64,000 nt of DNA, taken from the NCBI GenBank assembly GCA_910576385.1, contig CAJTIR010000015.1:31000-94999 (forward strand), in the 5' to 3' direction. The stretch is from Lachnospiraceae bacterium (GTDB taxonomy: Bacteria > Bacillota > Clostridia > Lachnospirales > Lachnospiraceae). The translations under genes were made by a program, and so were the position numbers. Positions 54,701-63,854 of the stretch are shown in pieces. The notes beneath the pieces are model-generated. The model had not been told where the DNA came from. It did no database searches and saw only the letters and a list, made by a program, of their open reading frames with translations. The stretch's first letter is position 1. The number at the start of each line of letters is the position of its first letter.

Positions 54701-57700
54701 TATAACGCTCCGCTGTCAGAGTTCCATTGTATTCCAAAAGTCCCAGATAATTTTCATTATTGAGATTTTGTGCCTCACCGTTTGGCGCTGTATAGAACAT
54801 CCAGTTGCTGACTCCAGATTCTGGCTTCGCTGCAAAGGAAATGGTCAATTCGTCTCTTCCCGTCAACAGGCTGCTGCCGTCTGCCTTGGTGACATTGAGC
54901 CAATTGCTGCTGGTTCCATCCAGATATAAAGCCCCATTTTGAATGGTATGGGTACTTTGACCTTCCGCCACTGCCTGACCCCCGATAAATCCAGTTTCTT
55001 CATCATCAAAGGTAAATTCTGCCAGATAGTCTTTCATTGCCGCTTCTGCCTCTGTCAAATGGGACAGATTCGGAATCTCTGCCAATTCCTCTTCATCCAG
55101 CATGTCACAGATCTGTTTTGCTAAAATTACTTTACGACTGCACTCTGGAGTCAATTCTACCTTGCCAATGGCATCAATTCTGGTGATAGCCTCTGTAATG
55201 GTATTACCCTTTTCGATCAATGCTTTCTGTGTTTTCTGCAAGGTTTGTGCTGCCGCCAATACCTCTGCGCGATTTGCCGTTCCACTTGTCTGAAGATTCT
55301 TGGCCTCTGTCAGCGCTTCCCCATATGACGCCCAGGACTTTTTCGTGTACTCTGATTCCTTATCTGCGGCAACAGAGACATATAAAGCCTCATCCAGACG
55401 CATCCAGGCCTGTACATCCTCCAGAGCATCTGCCGCAGGATCTACCGCTGACTGTAATGCCTGTTTGTCTGCCAAGGTATCTTGCGCTGTCTTTAATGCA
55501 GCCTGGTAAGTTTCCCAACGCCCCTTTATGTATTGGCTTTGATCTGCTGCGGTCTGATTGTCCACCGCTGCCTGCAGTATGCTCTTATCCACATATTTTA
55601 GGGCCTCCGTTTTTACTTCCTCAGCAGTCCATGCCCTCGAAACCACTTTATAATTGTCAATCCATCCTCGGAAATGCTCTCCCTTTTCTCCATTTCCTTT
55701 GATCCAATTAGCTTTGCCAATATACCAGATACTGTCGCTGCCGAAAATATCAGACAAAGAGACATTATTATCAGCTTCTGCTATCTTCTCTCCATTTTCA
55801 TAGACAATAATATTGTTCTCTGTATAGACGATGGTCAAATAGTGCCAGCGGTCAGCCTGAGCTTTTTCTTCCGCGCTTGGCAAACGCTGTCCTTGATTAT
55901 AAAAGCGCTGCGCGGTAACTGTACCATTGTTATCTAATACACCAAGATATTTCTCCCAGCCAAAGATTGGCGTGGTGTCATCTGGCGCTGCATAAAATAC
56001 CCAGCCAAAATCACCGCCGTCCCGCTTTGCCTGTAGGGAGATTGTCATCTCTTTTACAAGACCTCCCGGCACGACGGAACCGCCGTCTTTGCCAGTTACT
56101 TTCAAGTAATCTTTGTAGCCGTTTAAGTACAACGCTTTGCCGCCATCATGGTCAGCAAGACTGTAACAGCCTTTGGCAACAGCCTCTCCACCAGTAAATC
56201 CTGTCTCTGTATCGTCAAAAGTAAAATCCACTAAAGTTTCTGGCACCTTGATTTCTGCAAAGGCATAGTCTCCTGCTCCTTTGATTACTTCTCCCTCTGT
56301 CATGGCATGGCCTGTGATCTTTAAGTTATCAAGTAATCCCTTGTAGTATTCCCCACTGCCAAGATTTGCCTTGCCAATCTGTGTAATGCTGTCCTCTCCG
56401 ACAATATCAGAAATTTTACAAGTTCCAGTCTCTCTTGCTTTTTCCTGTCCATTGATATAGAGGATAATCTCTGCTCCATGAAAAACGACTGACACCTGGC
56501 ACCAGTCATTTTTGCCAGCAGCGCTGACAGAAGCTGATTTCTTGCCATCCTTATATGCCTCAGCGGTAATGGTTCCATTTGCCTCTTTGATGCCTAAGTA
56601 TGTTTCTTTCCCAGAATCTTGCGTTCCGCTTGGCGCTGCATAGAAAATCCAATTATTGCTTCCTGTCTGCGGCTTAATCTCACAATTAACGGTAAATGCC
56701 GTCTCCCCGGCCAGTACGCTCTTGTTTGTTTTCGTCTGAATGGTCAGAAATTGACTGCTTCCGTTGAGAGATACTGCCTTTCCAGTACCGTGTGTCTCCA
56801 GGGTGCAGTCTCCCTCCGCCTCCGCATAAGTTGTACGAAATCCGGTACTCTTATCATCAAAAGTAAACTCCGTACCAATCTCTGTGGCCTTCTCAAAATT
56901 CCAGCGCTGTGCTGCATTGCTGTAGTTTTCATACTGCCCCACGCTGTCATTCCACCACTGAACAATTCTTGCATCGTCCGCTGTACTATTCCCCTCTAAT
57001 GCCAATACATGATATGTCAAAGAGGGAACTATTCGGAAGCAGCCATCATCATCCTTTAAAAATGCAAAATGCTGTTTGCGGGTTTTGTCTGGCTCATTTG
57101 TACCAACAGATGTCCCTTCCAGATAATAATTGCTGTAAGTTAAATCTGTACCACCTATATTTCTGATACCAGTACCTTCTCCATTGACCTGCATCGCTTT
57201 TCCAGTTGTCATATTGGTAATGGTATATTCTCCATCGCCAGTGCTCTGAATCAACCACCACTCATCCTTCCTGGTGCCCTTTTCTGCCGAGGCCAGATTA
57301 CCCTCCCCATTTACCACCAATGACTTTCCACTGGAAGCAGATAAAATTCGGTAAACGCCGTCTGTCAGCTCTCCCTGAATGGGCTTATCCTCCACACGCT
57401 CCCCCGCATTGGCATAAGTCAGACTGTACCAGCCCAGCTCATCCAAACTGTTACCAGCACCACCTTCAATATAAGTACCATTTGCATTGTCCATCATCCG
57501 CTTGACATTGGACATTTTTAACCCTTTGCGATTTACATAGTGATTATACATCTGATAATAAATCGGACGCCAGCTTCCCCGCTGATCAGGATTTACGCCA
57601 GCCAGCCATTCATACCTTGGCTTATTATAACCCCCAGCGCTGTTATACATATTTCCATATGCACGCTGATAAAAGCTTGAGGGTACCTCTTCGCCCAGGC

Positions 57701-58700
57701 TATTGTACTTGACAGAATATTCCACTGCCTTTAAGAAACGGTTGTCAGACAATCCATACAGATCATCTCCCTGATTCCAGGCAGTCTCGCAGATCACTCC
57801 TGCCAGAACCAGTCCCAGAGTGGTATGTCCCTGATCCCTGACAGATTCCTGCCACTGTACCAGCTCTTCTCCATTTTGATCAAGTACATAAGGCATAGCA
57901 TGATAGAAAGAGCCATTTCCTTTGCCATACTTGAAAAAGTTCAGCGCCTGCTCATAGATATCTTCCCGATCGCAATATACACCAATGGAAATCATGGAAG
58001 CGAGATTGGCAAGCTCCCAGTTTGCCCAATAATTCCCAATATGAGAATCATTATGCCGTACCATAAAATCTTGATTCATCGGATAAAATACATTGATTAA
58101 GAGATTCTGTAATCCTTCTGTATCAAAATCAGGATGATCCCGCATCAGCTCTCCGATATTTGCCAATTCATAACCCTGAAGACCTGCTGCCAGAAATCTG
58201 TCGGCATTTCCGCCCAACCATTTCATGGTGGAGGACCAAGCATTGATAATCCGGCAGGCTGCCTCTCCATGAGCCTCGTCTCCGCTGAGTTTCCAGATCA
58301 AGGCATTCTGATAAGCGCGGCGAATATCAATACGCAATTGATTGATACTGTCGCGGCCACCCCCTCTGGTAACTCCCTCCAATGGGCGGGGCCACCAGCT
58401 AGGATTAGAAAAGGTATCCCACCACAAAGCATCCCAGGTCTCCTTGTTGGGGGACACATTGTTCTCTACATTTTGCCATACTCTTGTAAGATCCTCCTGC
58501 GAGTGCAGAAGCCCTGGATGATTAAATCCACTGTTTGCTGCTTTTTCAGTCGTTTCACTTTGTTTTGCTGTGTTGTCATCTGCTGCCGCCTTTACTTTAA
58601 ATCCAGTCAGCGGCAGACTTCCCACCAACATTGCCACTGCCAGAAACAATGACAATAGTGTGGAGAATTTCCAGCTTTTCTTTCCCTTCCTTCGCTTCAT
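51765..58700 (-). CDS. Giant secreted polysaccharide-lyase-like multidomain protein
   Basis: The 2311-residue precursor has a signal peptide (about 1-40). Residues about 55-400 resemble alginate-lyase-type catalytic domains (alpha toroid; SHIGNYWANWELAN, QWQESVRDQGHTTLGL, GYNKPRYEWLAG). A ricin-like beta-trefoil follows (about 437-600). Four LamG/concanavalin-type domains start near 607, 822, 1223 and 1507, each opening with FTFDD-x-x-x-GF; a FIVAR-like segment sits between the second and third. Four FIVAR repeats (about 1715-2035) include a DNP linker after the first. A BIG2 domain (about 2040-2125) and two FN3-like modules close the protein. There is no LPXTG. The substrate is not readable; a uronic-acid polymer is likely. 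AAGGAGAGACAAG precedes the ATG at 58700. Confidence 0.88.
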   Translation of the reverse strand: MKRRKGKKSWKFSTLLSLFLAVAMLVGSLPLTGFKVKAAADDNTAKQSETTEKAANSGFNHPGLLHSQEDLTRVWQNVENNVSPNKETWDALWWDTFSNPSWWPRPLEGVTRGGGRDSINQLRIDIRRAYQNALIWKLSGDEAHGEAACRIINAWSSTMKWLGGNADRFLAAGLQGYELANIGELMRDHPDFDTEGLQNLLINVFYPMNQDFMVRHNDSHIGNYWANWELANLASMISIGVYCDREDIYEQALNFFKYGKGNGSFYHAMPYVLDQNGEELVQWQESVRDQGHTTLGLVLAGVICETAWNQGDDLYGLSDNRFLKAVEYSVKYNSLGEEVPSSFYQRAYGNMYNSAGGYNKPRYEWLAGVNPDQRGSWRPIYYQMYNHYVNRKGLKMSNVKRMMDNANGTYIEGGAGNSLDELGWYSLTYANAGERVEDKPIQGELTDGVYRILSASSGKSLVVNGEGNLASAEKGTRKDEWWLIQSTGDGEYTITNMTTGKAMQVNGEGTGIRNIGGTDLTYSNYYLEGTSVGTNEPDKTRKQHFAFLKDDDGCFRIVPSLTYHVLALEGNSTADDARIVQWWNDSVGQYENYSNAAQRWNFEKATEIGTEFTFDDKSTGFRTTYAEAEGDCTLETHGTGKAVSLNGSSQFLTIQTKTNKSVLAGETAFTVNCEIKPQTGSNNWIFYAAPSGTQDSGKETYLGIKEANGTITAEAYKDGKKSASVSAAGKNDWCQVSVVFHGAEIILYINGQEKARETGTCKISDIVGEDSITQIGKANLGSGEYYKGLLDNLKITGHAMTEGEVIKGAGDYAFAEIKVPETLVDFTFDDTETGFTGGEAVAKGCYSLADHDGGKALYLNGYKDYLKVTGKDGGSVVPGGLVKEMTISLQAKRDGGDFGWVFYAAPDDTTPIFGWEKYLGVLDNNGTVTAQRFYNQGQRLPSAEEKAQADRWHYLTIVYTENNIIVYENGEKIAEADNNVSLSDIFGSDSIWYIGKANWIKGNGEKGEHFRGWIDNYKVVSRAWTAEEVKTEALKYVDKSILQAAVDNQTAADQSQYIKGRWETYQAALKTAQDTLADKQALQSAVDPAADALEDVQAWMRLDEALYVSVAADKESEYTKKSWASYGEALTEAKNLQTSGTANRAEVLAAAQTLQKTQKALIEKGNTITEAITRIDAIGKVELTPECSRKVILAKQICDMLDEEELAEIPNLSHLTEAEAAMKDYLAEFTFDDEETGFIGGQAVAEGQSTHTIQNGALYLDGTSSNWLNVTKADGSSLLTGRDELTISFAAKPESGVSNWMFYTAPNGEAQNLNNENYLGLLEYNGTLTAERYKNSGTRPASASAANIDSTNWLYVTIVHTATETTLYVNGEKKATQESSIALSDILGENSILQIGKANWGNGEYYKGLIDNLKIMGTAMTEAEIKAEAAEHLDNIVEPEKVQSAIEKINTIGAVEATVATRKKIEEARAIYDTLTVAEKALVTNAETLFTAEESYHTMAEAAKATLAEFTFDDVESGFKSTGSVAAPSSTPTIVDDEERGKVLSLDGTGSVWLNVTKEDGTSVLTGAEELTVSYYSKAGRPETNWAFYAAPNANGQNLGKEYYLGIMENGGSVTAERFLNGRQDSASSAYEAGWNHITVVYGADDTKLYVNGVLTSTAKNNGALKEILGANSILQIGKANWGNGEYNQGLLDDFTIYNYVLTEEEIRQMNGLADNKPLLEKIAEAKKIQQGYYTDESYAALQAAIETAENTAVKTKEEVTAAIAALQAAIDALEEKQIDDPDNPDNPDNPDNPDNPDNPDNPDNPDNPDNPGTLDRTPLADKIAEAKEIEQGNYTDDSFAALQTAITAAEEAMKTVQTQEEVTAATAALQEAIEALKQKDDPDNRPDTLDRNPLIYKITEAKEIEQGNYTDESYAALQEAIAAAEKALETVSFPSEVSEAVDALQRAIDALTENGSGDPEDPNQPGTLDRTPLLDKIAEAKEIEQGNYTDESFAALQEAIERAQEALDSVTTPAEVEEAVSALQQAMDALTDKNHGSSGKVLVKELKLNASQKTLTIGQKFTINVTVSPENAFNQKLEFSSNNSKVATVSEDGKVTAKAMGTAEIKVAATDGSKVEAILKVKVRQKMVTSIKAAQQKTSRYVKVTFGKIKGAKQYIIYRSAKAKKGYKKIGTSKKNSFVDKKVKNAKTYYYKVKVKGTTTSCNSALSKKYAKIKVLARPAVKVKASKGRKLTVSWKKIKASKGYVVYTSTKKTKGFKAVKTLKKQKLVKATIKAKKNVKKLYIKVRPYYTEKGKKVFGPYSNTMLVKVKK
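53265..53363 (-). repeat. 9-base tandem repeat encoding (Asp-Asn-Pro)n
   Basis: Ten consecutive units of the type TGGATTATC (plus strand) encode about ten DNP triplets followed by DDP, between the first and second FIVAR repeats. The repeat is likely to vary in length between strains. Confidence 0.92.
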
Positions 58701-58947
58701 CTTGTCTCTCCTTCTTTGTTTTGGTTGTATATGGGGGAGATAGAACATACAGGCACTCTCCCCCCACGATACTTGTATGATTGTATTATATTATCTTTTT
58801 TACTTAAATCCAAAACAAAATCGCGCGAAAAATAAGCATTTTCGAGCTTTTTGGCCATTAATTGTAAACCAACTATATATATTCATTAACATTTACAACT
58901 ATAGATAACATTTTAATGTCTTTCTATACTCCTATTCTTTCATGAGA

Positions 58948-59053
58948 AATCAGAAGGAATTTCCTATTATAAAACAAAGAATCCTGCAATTCAGGATTCT
59001 TTGCCTGCGGCGGGTCTCTTTCGCGACATATTTCATTTTTGCCGCAGTGCGAT
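58948..59053. repeat. REP-like mosaic repeat (family E fragment plus family D copy 2)
   Basis: AAATCAGAAGGAATTTCCTATTA (family E half) is followed at 58977 by AAGAATCCTGC-AATT-CAGGATTCTT and CTGCGGCGG...GCCGCAG around TTTCGCGACATATTTCATTT, matching 46768-46844. It occupies the 426-bp gap between the two large secreted protein genes; the rest of the gap is AT-rich and should hold the promoter of the lyase gene. Confidence 0.8.
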
Positions 59054-59126
59054 AAAAATGCCATACTGCCAGTACACTTTTACTGACAGCACAGCATTAT
59101 TCATCTTTCTATATCTTTTTTATATG

Positions 59127-61868
59127 TTACTTTTTCGTTTTCACAGACTTTACTTTAGACCATGAAGAATAAAATTTCTGGGTCTTGCCTTTCATCTTTT
59201 CTGCCTTATAAGTACGAACTCTAATATAATATTTCTTCTTTGGCTTGCAATTAGAAATTGTTTTGGAAGTAGCTTTTGCGTTCTTCACACTTACTGTTTT
59301 TGTTGTCTTCTTGGTAAATTTAGAGCTTGTAGAATACGCAATCTCATATCCCGTAATCTGTGTACTCTGCCTTTTCCACTTCACGGCAAAACCTTTACAC
59401 TTTGCAGTTAGTTTGAATATATTTGTACTCTTTGGCACAATCGTGAATGTCTTCTTTAAGCTGCCGCTGTAATCATTTTTAAAGGTAATAGTAACAGAAG
59501 CTGTCCCCACCTTACTGTTATTCTTGTACTTTAAAGTATAGTTTGAGCTATTGATCTTTTGTCCTTTACTGTCTGTAATCTTTACTTGTGGCTTCTGCCC
59601 TTTGCCGTTATAAACCAAATTGTTGTCAGAGAGTGTAATCTTCTTTGGATAATAAATTTTCTTCTGAGATTTAATCGCACCACAGCTACATTTCTCAATA
59701 CGGCTGCCATCCTTTTTCAATGTTGCTTTCTTGGTAACAACTGTATAACTATGAGTATGCTGCTCTCCTCCGGGCGGTTCTGGATTCTCTTCTCCTCCGG
59801 GCGGTGTGGGTGTTTCTTCCCCTCCGGGCGGTGTGGGTGTTTCTTCCCCTCCGGGCGGTGTGGGTGTTTCTTCCCCTCCGGGCGGTGTGGGCGTTTCTTC
59901 CCCTCCGGGCGGTGTGGGTGTTTCTTCTCCTCCGGGCGGTGTGGGCGTTTCTTCTCCTCCGGGCGGTGTGGGTGTTTCTTCCCCTCCGGGCGGTGTGGGT
60001 GTTTCTTCCCCTCCGGGCGGATCTGGTGTCTCTTCCCCTCCGGGTGGATCTGGATTTTCTTCCCCTCCGGGCGGTGTGGGTGTTTCTTCCCCTCCGGGCG
60101 GATCTGGTGTCTCTTCCCCTCCGGGCGGTGTGGGTGTTTCCTCTTCTAAATCTTCATCATAGAAAATAATCTGCTGCGCTGCTTTTACTGTATTTTTCAA
60201 CGCTTTCACATCTGCAACAGTATTTATATCCTCAAAATAATCCGAGCAAAATAGGAATGTGTAATCCCCTGGCTGTGCATTTTCTTCGGCCTGTAAGAAA
60301 TACTTCCCAGGAAATTCTTCTGATGTAACTAGTGATACTGGCTGATACCAATCCGTTTTATCTAAAATATCTGGACTATCACTTTGCCAATAATCTGTTC
60401 TAATTTTAATAACATAATCCATTTCATAAAGGGCATATTCTTCCACTTCATCACTGGTAAATGGTATCCCTTCTGAATCATACCAGACAACTTCAAGAAA
60501 TGTATTTTGATCTGGTATTGCGCCATCTGCGTTTGCTTTAATCTTTCGCAAATCAACTTTTTCTGGGGCAGACAATATTTGTATATCTCCTATAAATGAC
60601 ACTTCTTCCTTATTTACAGACCACGAACCATTCTGATAATTTAATTGGTAGCCATTGTCAATGCTTTTTTGAGATAACACAAAACTACTGTCCGATACCG
60701 TTTGTTGTGTTGCCAAAACATACGGTTTTCCGATATTAAAAATTCCAGGAAACTGGCGGCTGTCTGTCTGAAATTGAGTAGTACCAGTAACGGCGCCAAG
60801 TATAGACAGTGAGCCCTCCTTATTTAAAACTAAAACTCCACGTTGCTCTGTCTGATCTTCGACTCCCTGAAAATCTCCATGCACCTTAGCATCCTTTACC
60901 CCATTGAGATCCAGACATCCTCCATTTTGTAGGGTGACATTTTGCAATTGATCTGTTTCAGACTGCAGGCAGCCCTCATCTTTCAAAACCAAATGCCCAA
61001 TATTTTCTACAACTGCCTTTGGGATTGTACTTTGACTGAGGGTTAAAACAGTATGTTCATTTCCATTAAATTTATTTGTCTTTGCAGTATCATACTTACT
61101 GCCAGCAATGTTAATCTGGGCTTCACTGGTTTGGCTGGTATCAACTTTTTCCCGCACAGTCAAATCAGGATCCAAGTTTAATACAGCCGTTCCAGTATAG
61201 GGAACGTTGTCATCACTCCCCGCTCCATGTCCCATATAAACTGCCTGAAACATTGTTTTTGTGTTAGCATTTTCCACTGTAAGTGACGCATGTTCTCCGT
61301 TCACTGTGCCAGGATAACCACCCGCGTAGACCGTGGGAAGCAACTCATCCTCATCTCCTCCCAACGATCCTAAATTTCCTCCACCTTCCAGCCAAGTGCT
61401 CACATTATCCAAGGTCAAACTATGCCCCGCCAGAAAAATCTCCCGGTGTGCCACGCTCCCTGTTGCAGTACCACTGCTAAATTTCAACTCAATATTACGA
61501 AAACAGACCCCATCTCCTAAAATCTGTATGGGACTTCGGCTGTTAATGCTGCTGCCTTGCGTCCCTTCAATTACTGTGTTGGCCGGAATCATCACAGGCT
61601 TCATTCTCCCCCCCTGCTCCGCCTCATCGCCAATAACCAAATTTGCATTTACCGTAATTGGACTTTGCTGTTGTTTCAATGCATTCATAAATTGGTCTTC
61701 GTTCGTGACAGTGACTCCACTTTCCTTGGTTAGTGGAGTCATCTTAACCTGCAAAGAATCTTGATTTTTTGTTTCTGAATAACCAGCCAATACCGGTTGC
61801 TGCATTCCCCCAGAAATCATGGCTGCAACCGTCAAAATACAGATCCCTTTGCGGACTTTTGTTTTCAT
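59127..61868 (-). CDS. Large secreted repeat protein (surface or extracellular)
   Basis: The 913-residue precursor has a signal peptide (about 1-28). Its N-terminal region (about 50-410) has short strand-turn repeats such as VIEGTQGSSINSRSPIQILG, FRNIELKFSSG and LTLDNVSTWLEGGGN, consistent with a right-handed beta-helix. Another region to about 560 is unrecognised. Then come 14 tandem nine-residue units of the type ETPTPPGGE (about 573-700), and a C-terminal part with a Cys pair (EKCSCGAIKS), an MBG-like domain and an FN3-like domain ending KTKK. The C-terminal modules resemble those of the neighbouring giant protein. No sorting signal is seen. The function is unknown; adhesion or carbohydrate contact is plausible. 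Confidence 0.8.
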   Translation of the reverse strand: MKTKVRKGICILTVAAMISGGMQQPVLAGYSETKNQDSLQVKMTPLTKESGVTVTNEDQFMNALKQQQSPITVNANLVIGDEAEQGGRMKPVMIPANTVIEGTQGSSINSRSPIQILGDGVCFRNIELKFSSGTATGSVAHREIFLAGHSLTLDNVSTWLEGGGNLGSLGGDEDELLPTVYAGGYPGTVNGEHASLTVENANTKTMFQAVYMGHGAGSDDNVPYTGTAVLNLDPDLTVREKVDTSQTSEAQINIAGSKYDTAKTNKFNGNEHTVLTLSQSTIPKAVVENIGHLVLKDEGCLQSETDQLQNVTLQNGGCLDLNGVKDAKVHGDFQGVEDQTEQRGVLVLNKEGSLSILGAVTGTTQFQTDSRQFPGIFNIGKPYVLATQQTVSDSSFVLSQKSIDNGYQLNYQNGSWSVNKEEVSFIGDIQILSAPEKVDLRKIKANADGAIPDQNTFLEVVWYDSEGIPFTSDEVEEYALYEMDYVIKIRTDYWQSDSPDILDKTDWYQPVSLVTSEEFPGKYFLQAEENAQPGDYTFLFCSDYFEDINTVADVKALKNTVKAAQQIIFYDEDLEEETPTPPGGEETPDPPGGEETPTPPGGEENPDPPGGEETPDPPGGEETPTPPGGEETPTPPGGEETPTPPGGEETPTPPGGEETPTPPGGEETPTPPGGEETPTPPGGEETPTPPGGEENPEPPGGEQHTHSYTVVTKKATLKKDGSRIEKCSCGAIKSQKKIYYPKKITLSDNNLVYNGKGQKPQVKITDSKGQKINSSNYTLKYKNNSKVGTASVTITFKNDYSGSLKKTFTIVPKSTNIFKLTAKCKGFAVKWKRQSTQITGYEIAYSTSSKFTKKTTKTVSVKNAKATSKTISNCKPKKKYYIRVRTYKAEKMKGKTQKFYSSWSKVKSVKTKK
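59766..60149 (-). repeat. 27-base tandem repeat, 14 units
   Basis: Fourteen units centred on CCTCCGGGCGG encode (E-E/-T/N-P-T/D/E-P-P-G-G-E)n. Units 6-13 in protein order are identical at the amino-acid level. GC content is far higher than the surroundings. All three plus-strand frames are also open across it, which is an effect of the repeat. Confidence 0.95.
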
Positions 61869-62082
61869 TTTTCACATCTCCTTTCTCACTACACTGCATC
61901 AATCGTATCATTTCCTTCCATATTATGAGTAAGGTGCCAAAAGGTTGATCTTCATGACAGAACTAATCTTTTGACACCCTACTCTTGTTATATTAGTAAG
62001 TACTATTATACTAGCCAGACACTATTTACACAAGCTATTTACATAATCTTTCATATACTTTCAGCCATTTATCCTCCATTGA

Positions 62083-62820
62083 CTATTCACTTTCCAATAG
62101 ATCACGAATCACTTCCCCAGCGACTATCATACCTACTGTTGAGGGCACAAATGCCATGCTGCCTGGTATCTGTCTATTTCTATTGCCTGATTCTGCATTG
62201 CCTAATACGGAAACTTCACTGTTTGATATAGGTGTCATCGGTTTTTCTTGAGAATAAACAACCTTAAGTTTTTTAATACCCCGTTTTTTTAATTCCCGCC
62301 GCATGACCTTTGCCAATGGACATACGGCAGTCTCTGAAATATCTGCCACTTGAAAAGCTGTGGGATCCATTTTATTTCCTGCTCCCATAGCACTGATGAT
62401 CGGCGTGCCAGCAGCCATTGCCTGCTCTGCCAGCATCAATTTGCCAGTAACTGTGTCAATGGCATCCACCACATAGTCATAAGCAGTAAAATCAAATTGT
62501 TTTGCTGTCTGGGGCAAATAAAAAACACGATAACTGTTTACCTCTGTCTGGGGATTGATATCTTGTACTCGTTCCTTTGCCACATCCACTTTATATTTTC
62601 CAACCGTGCTGTGCAGTGCATAGATTTGGCGATTGAGATTGCTCAAAGACACTTTATCATTATCTATTAGATCCAAACTTCCAATTCCACAGCGTGCCAA
62701 TGCTTCCACCGTATAACCGCCAACTCCGCCAACCCCAAATACTGCCACCCGCATCTGCCTCAACTGTTTTAACTTCTCTGTGCCAATCAATAATTCCATT
62801 CTTGAAAATTGATTCTCCAT
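62083..62820 (-). CDS. tcdA: tRNA threonylcarbamoyladenosine dehydratase (TcdA/CsdL type)
   Basis: A ThiF/E1-like enzyme that cyclises t6A37 in tRNAs to ct6A. The 245 residues have the Rossmann motif GVGGVGG near 26, the ATP-binding DNDKVSLSNLNRQ, DAIDTVTGK, and the TcdA-type C terminus PGSMAFVPSTVGMIVAGEVI. It lacks the CxxC pairs of MoeB/ThiF. The ATG at 62820 is preferred; a TTG twelve bases upstream is possible. It follows the larE gene by 41 bases in the same direction. Confidence 0.92.
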   Translation of the reverse strand: MENQFSRMELLIGTEKLKQLRQMRVAVFGVGGVGGYTVEALARCGIGSLDLIDNDKVSLSNLNRQIYALHSTVGKYKVDVAKERVQDINPQTEVNSYRVFYLPQTAKQFDFTAYDYVVDAIDTVTGKLMLAEQAMAAGTPIISAMGAGNKMDPTAFQVADISETAVCPLAKVMRRELKKRGIKKLKVVYSQEKPMTPISNSEVSVLGNAESGNRNRQIPGSMAFVPSTVGMIVAGEVIRDLLESE

Positions 62821-62861
62821 TTTGCTTGTCAATCCTTTCCCTATTATTATCCTTACAAAAT

Positions 62862-63707
62862 CTATTTTTTCTCATCGACAGTCAATGACTCGTTCATACT
62901 GCCGATTCGGTAGCCATACAAATCCATTGTCACATAAGAAAAACCATATTCTTTGAGCTTTTCTGCAATCCGCTTTCGATTGTCCTGTAACATTAACTGT
63001 GGAATTTCTTCTAACAGCACTTCAATACGCGCCAAACTGCCATGAACACGCACTCTTACCTGCGTAAATCCCAAGTCCTGTAAAAATTGCTCTGCCTGTT
63101 CTACCATTTTCAATTTTTCCCTGGTAATCTGTTCTCCATAGGCAAACCGCGAGGAAAGACAGGCAGACGAAGGTTTGTTCCAGACAGCGAGACCATAATT
63201 TCTGGACAATTGGCGGATTTCCTGCTTCGTCAATCCCACCTCACGCAACGGACTGCAAATTCCCAATTCTTTGACTGCCTGCATTCCTGGACGATAATCT
63301 CCCTCATCATCTATGTTGGAACCTTCCACCACAAACGCTATTTTGTGTTCCTTGGCAATCTCTAATAAATTTTCAAATAATGCCTTTTTGCATATATAAC
63401 AGCGATTGGGCGGATTCTGACAAAAACCCTCCACATCCAACTCATTAAATTTACAGACTTCCTGTACAATACCTTGCTGTTCACAAAATACATTTGCTTC
63501 CCGCAATTCTTTCTTAGCAAAGGAATTAGAATCAATAGTGACAGCTAACACCTTGTCCCTCAACACTTCCTGCGCCACCTTTAATAAAAAAGTAGAATCC
63601 ACACCACCAGAAAAAGCCACCACCACACTGCCTAACTTCTTCAAAAGCGCTTTTAACTGAGCTAGTTTTTGATCAACTTCCTGCCTATTATTTGATTTTT
63701 CGTCCAT
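62862..63707 (-). CDS. larE: LarE-type ATP-dependent sacrificial sulfur transferase
   Basis: LarE donates sulfur from its own cysteine to build the nickel-pincer cofactor of lactate racemase. The 281 residues contain the PP-loop SGGVDST near 33-39, an NPPNRCYICKKALF segment, GSNIDDEGDYRPGMQAV, and the cysteine in KPSSACLSSRF near 180, matching the sacrificial Cys of Lactobacillus LarE. No larA, larB or larC gene is visible in the window, so either they lie elsewhere or this homologue serves another sulfur transfer. AAGGAGGATTT precedes the ATG at 63707. It is co-directional with tcdA. Confidence 0.9.
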   Translation of the reverse strand: MDEKSNNRQEVDQKLAQLKALLKKLGSVVVAFSGGVDSTFLLKVAQEVLRDKVLAVTIDSNSFAKKELREANVFCEQQGIVQEVCKFNELDVEGFCQNPPNRCYICKKALFENLLEIAKEHKIAFVVEGSNIDDEGDYRPGMQAVKELGICSPLREVGLTKQEIRQLSRNYGLAVWNKPSSACLSSRFAYGEQITREKLKMVEQAEQFLQDLGFTQVRVRVHGSLARIEVLLEEIPQLMLQDNRKRIAEKLKEYGFSYVTMDLYGYRIGSMNESLTVDEKK

Positions 63708-63854
63708 AAATCCTCCTTTGCTGTTCACCCATCTGCCAATAAGAACTATTTATTTCTCTCCAGTTCTCTGTCACTAGAATATTTGAAATACACGCTTTCT
63801 CATTTGCTTATTGATTTTTCATTTTACCATAAAATCTACAAAAAAGGTAATCAG

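Noticed and set aside
59804..60169. Plus-strand open frames rich in SSPPGGVGV, LPLRAVWVF and FPSGRCGCF
   Set aside because: They are produced by the 27-base repeat inside the minus-strand surface protein gene; there is no ribosome site or family match.
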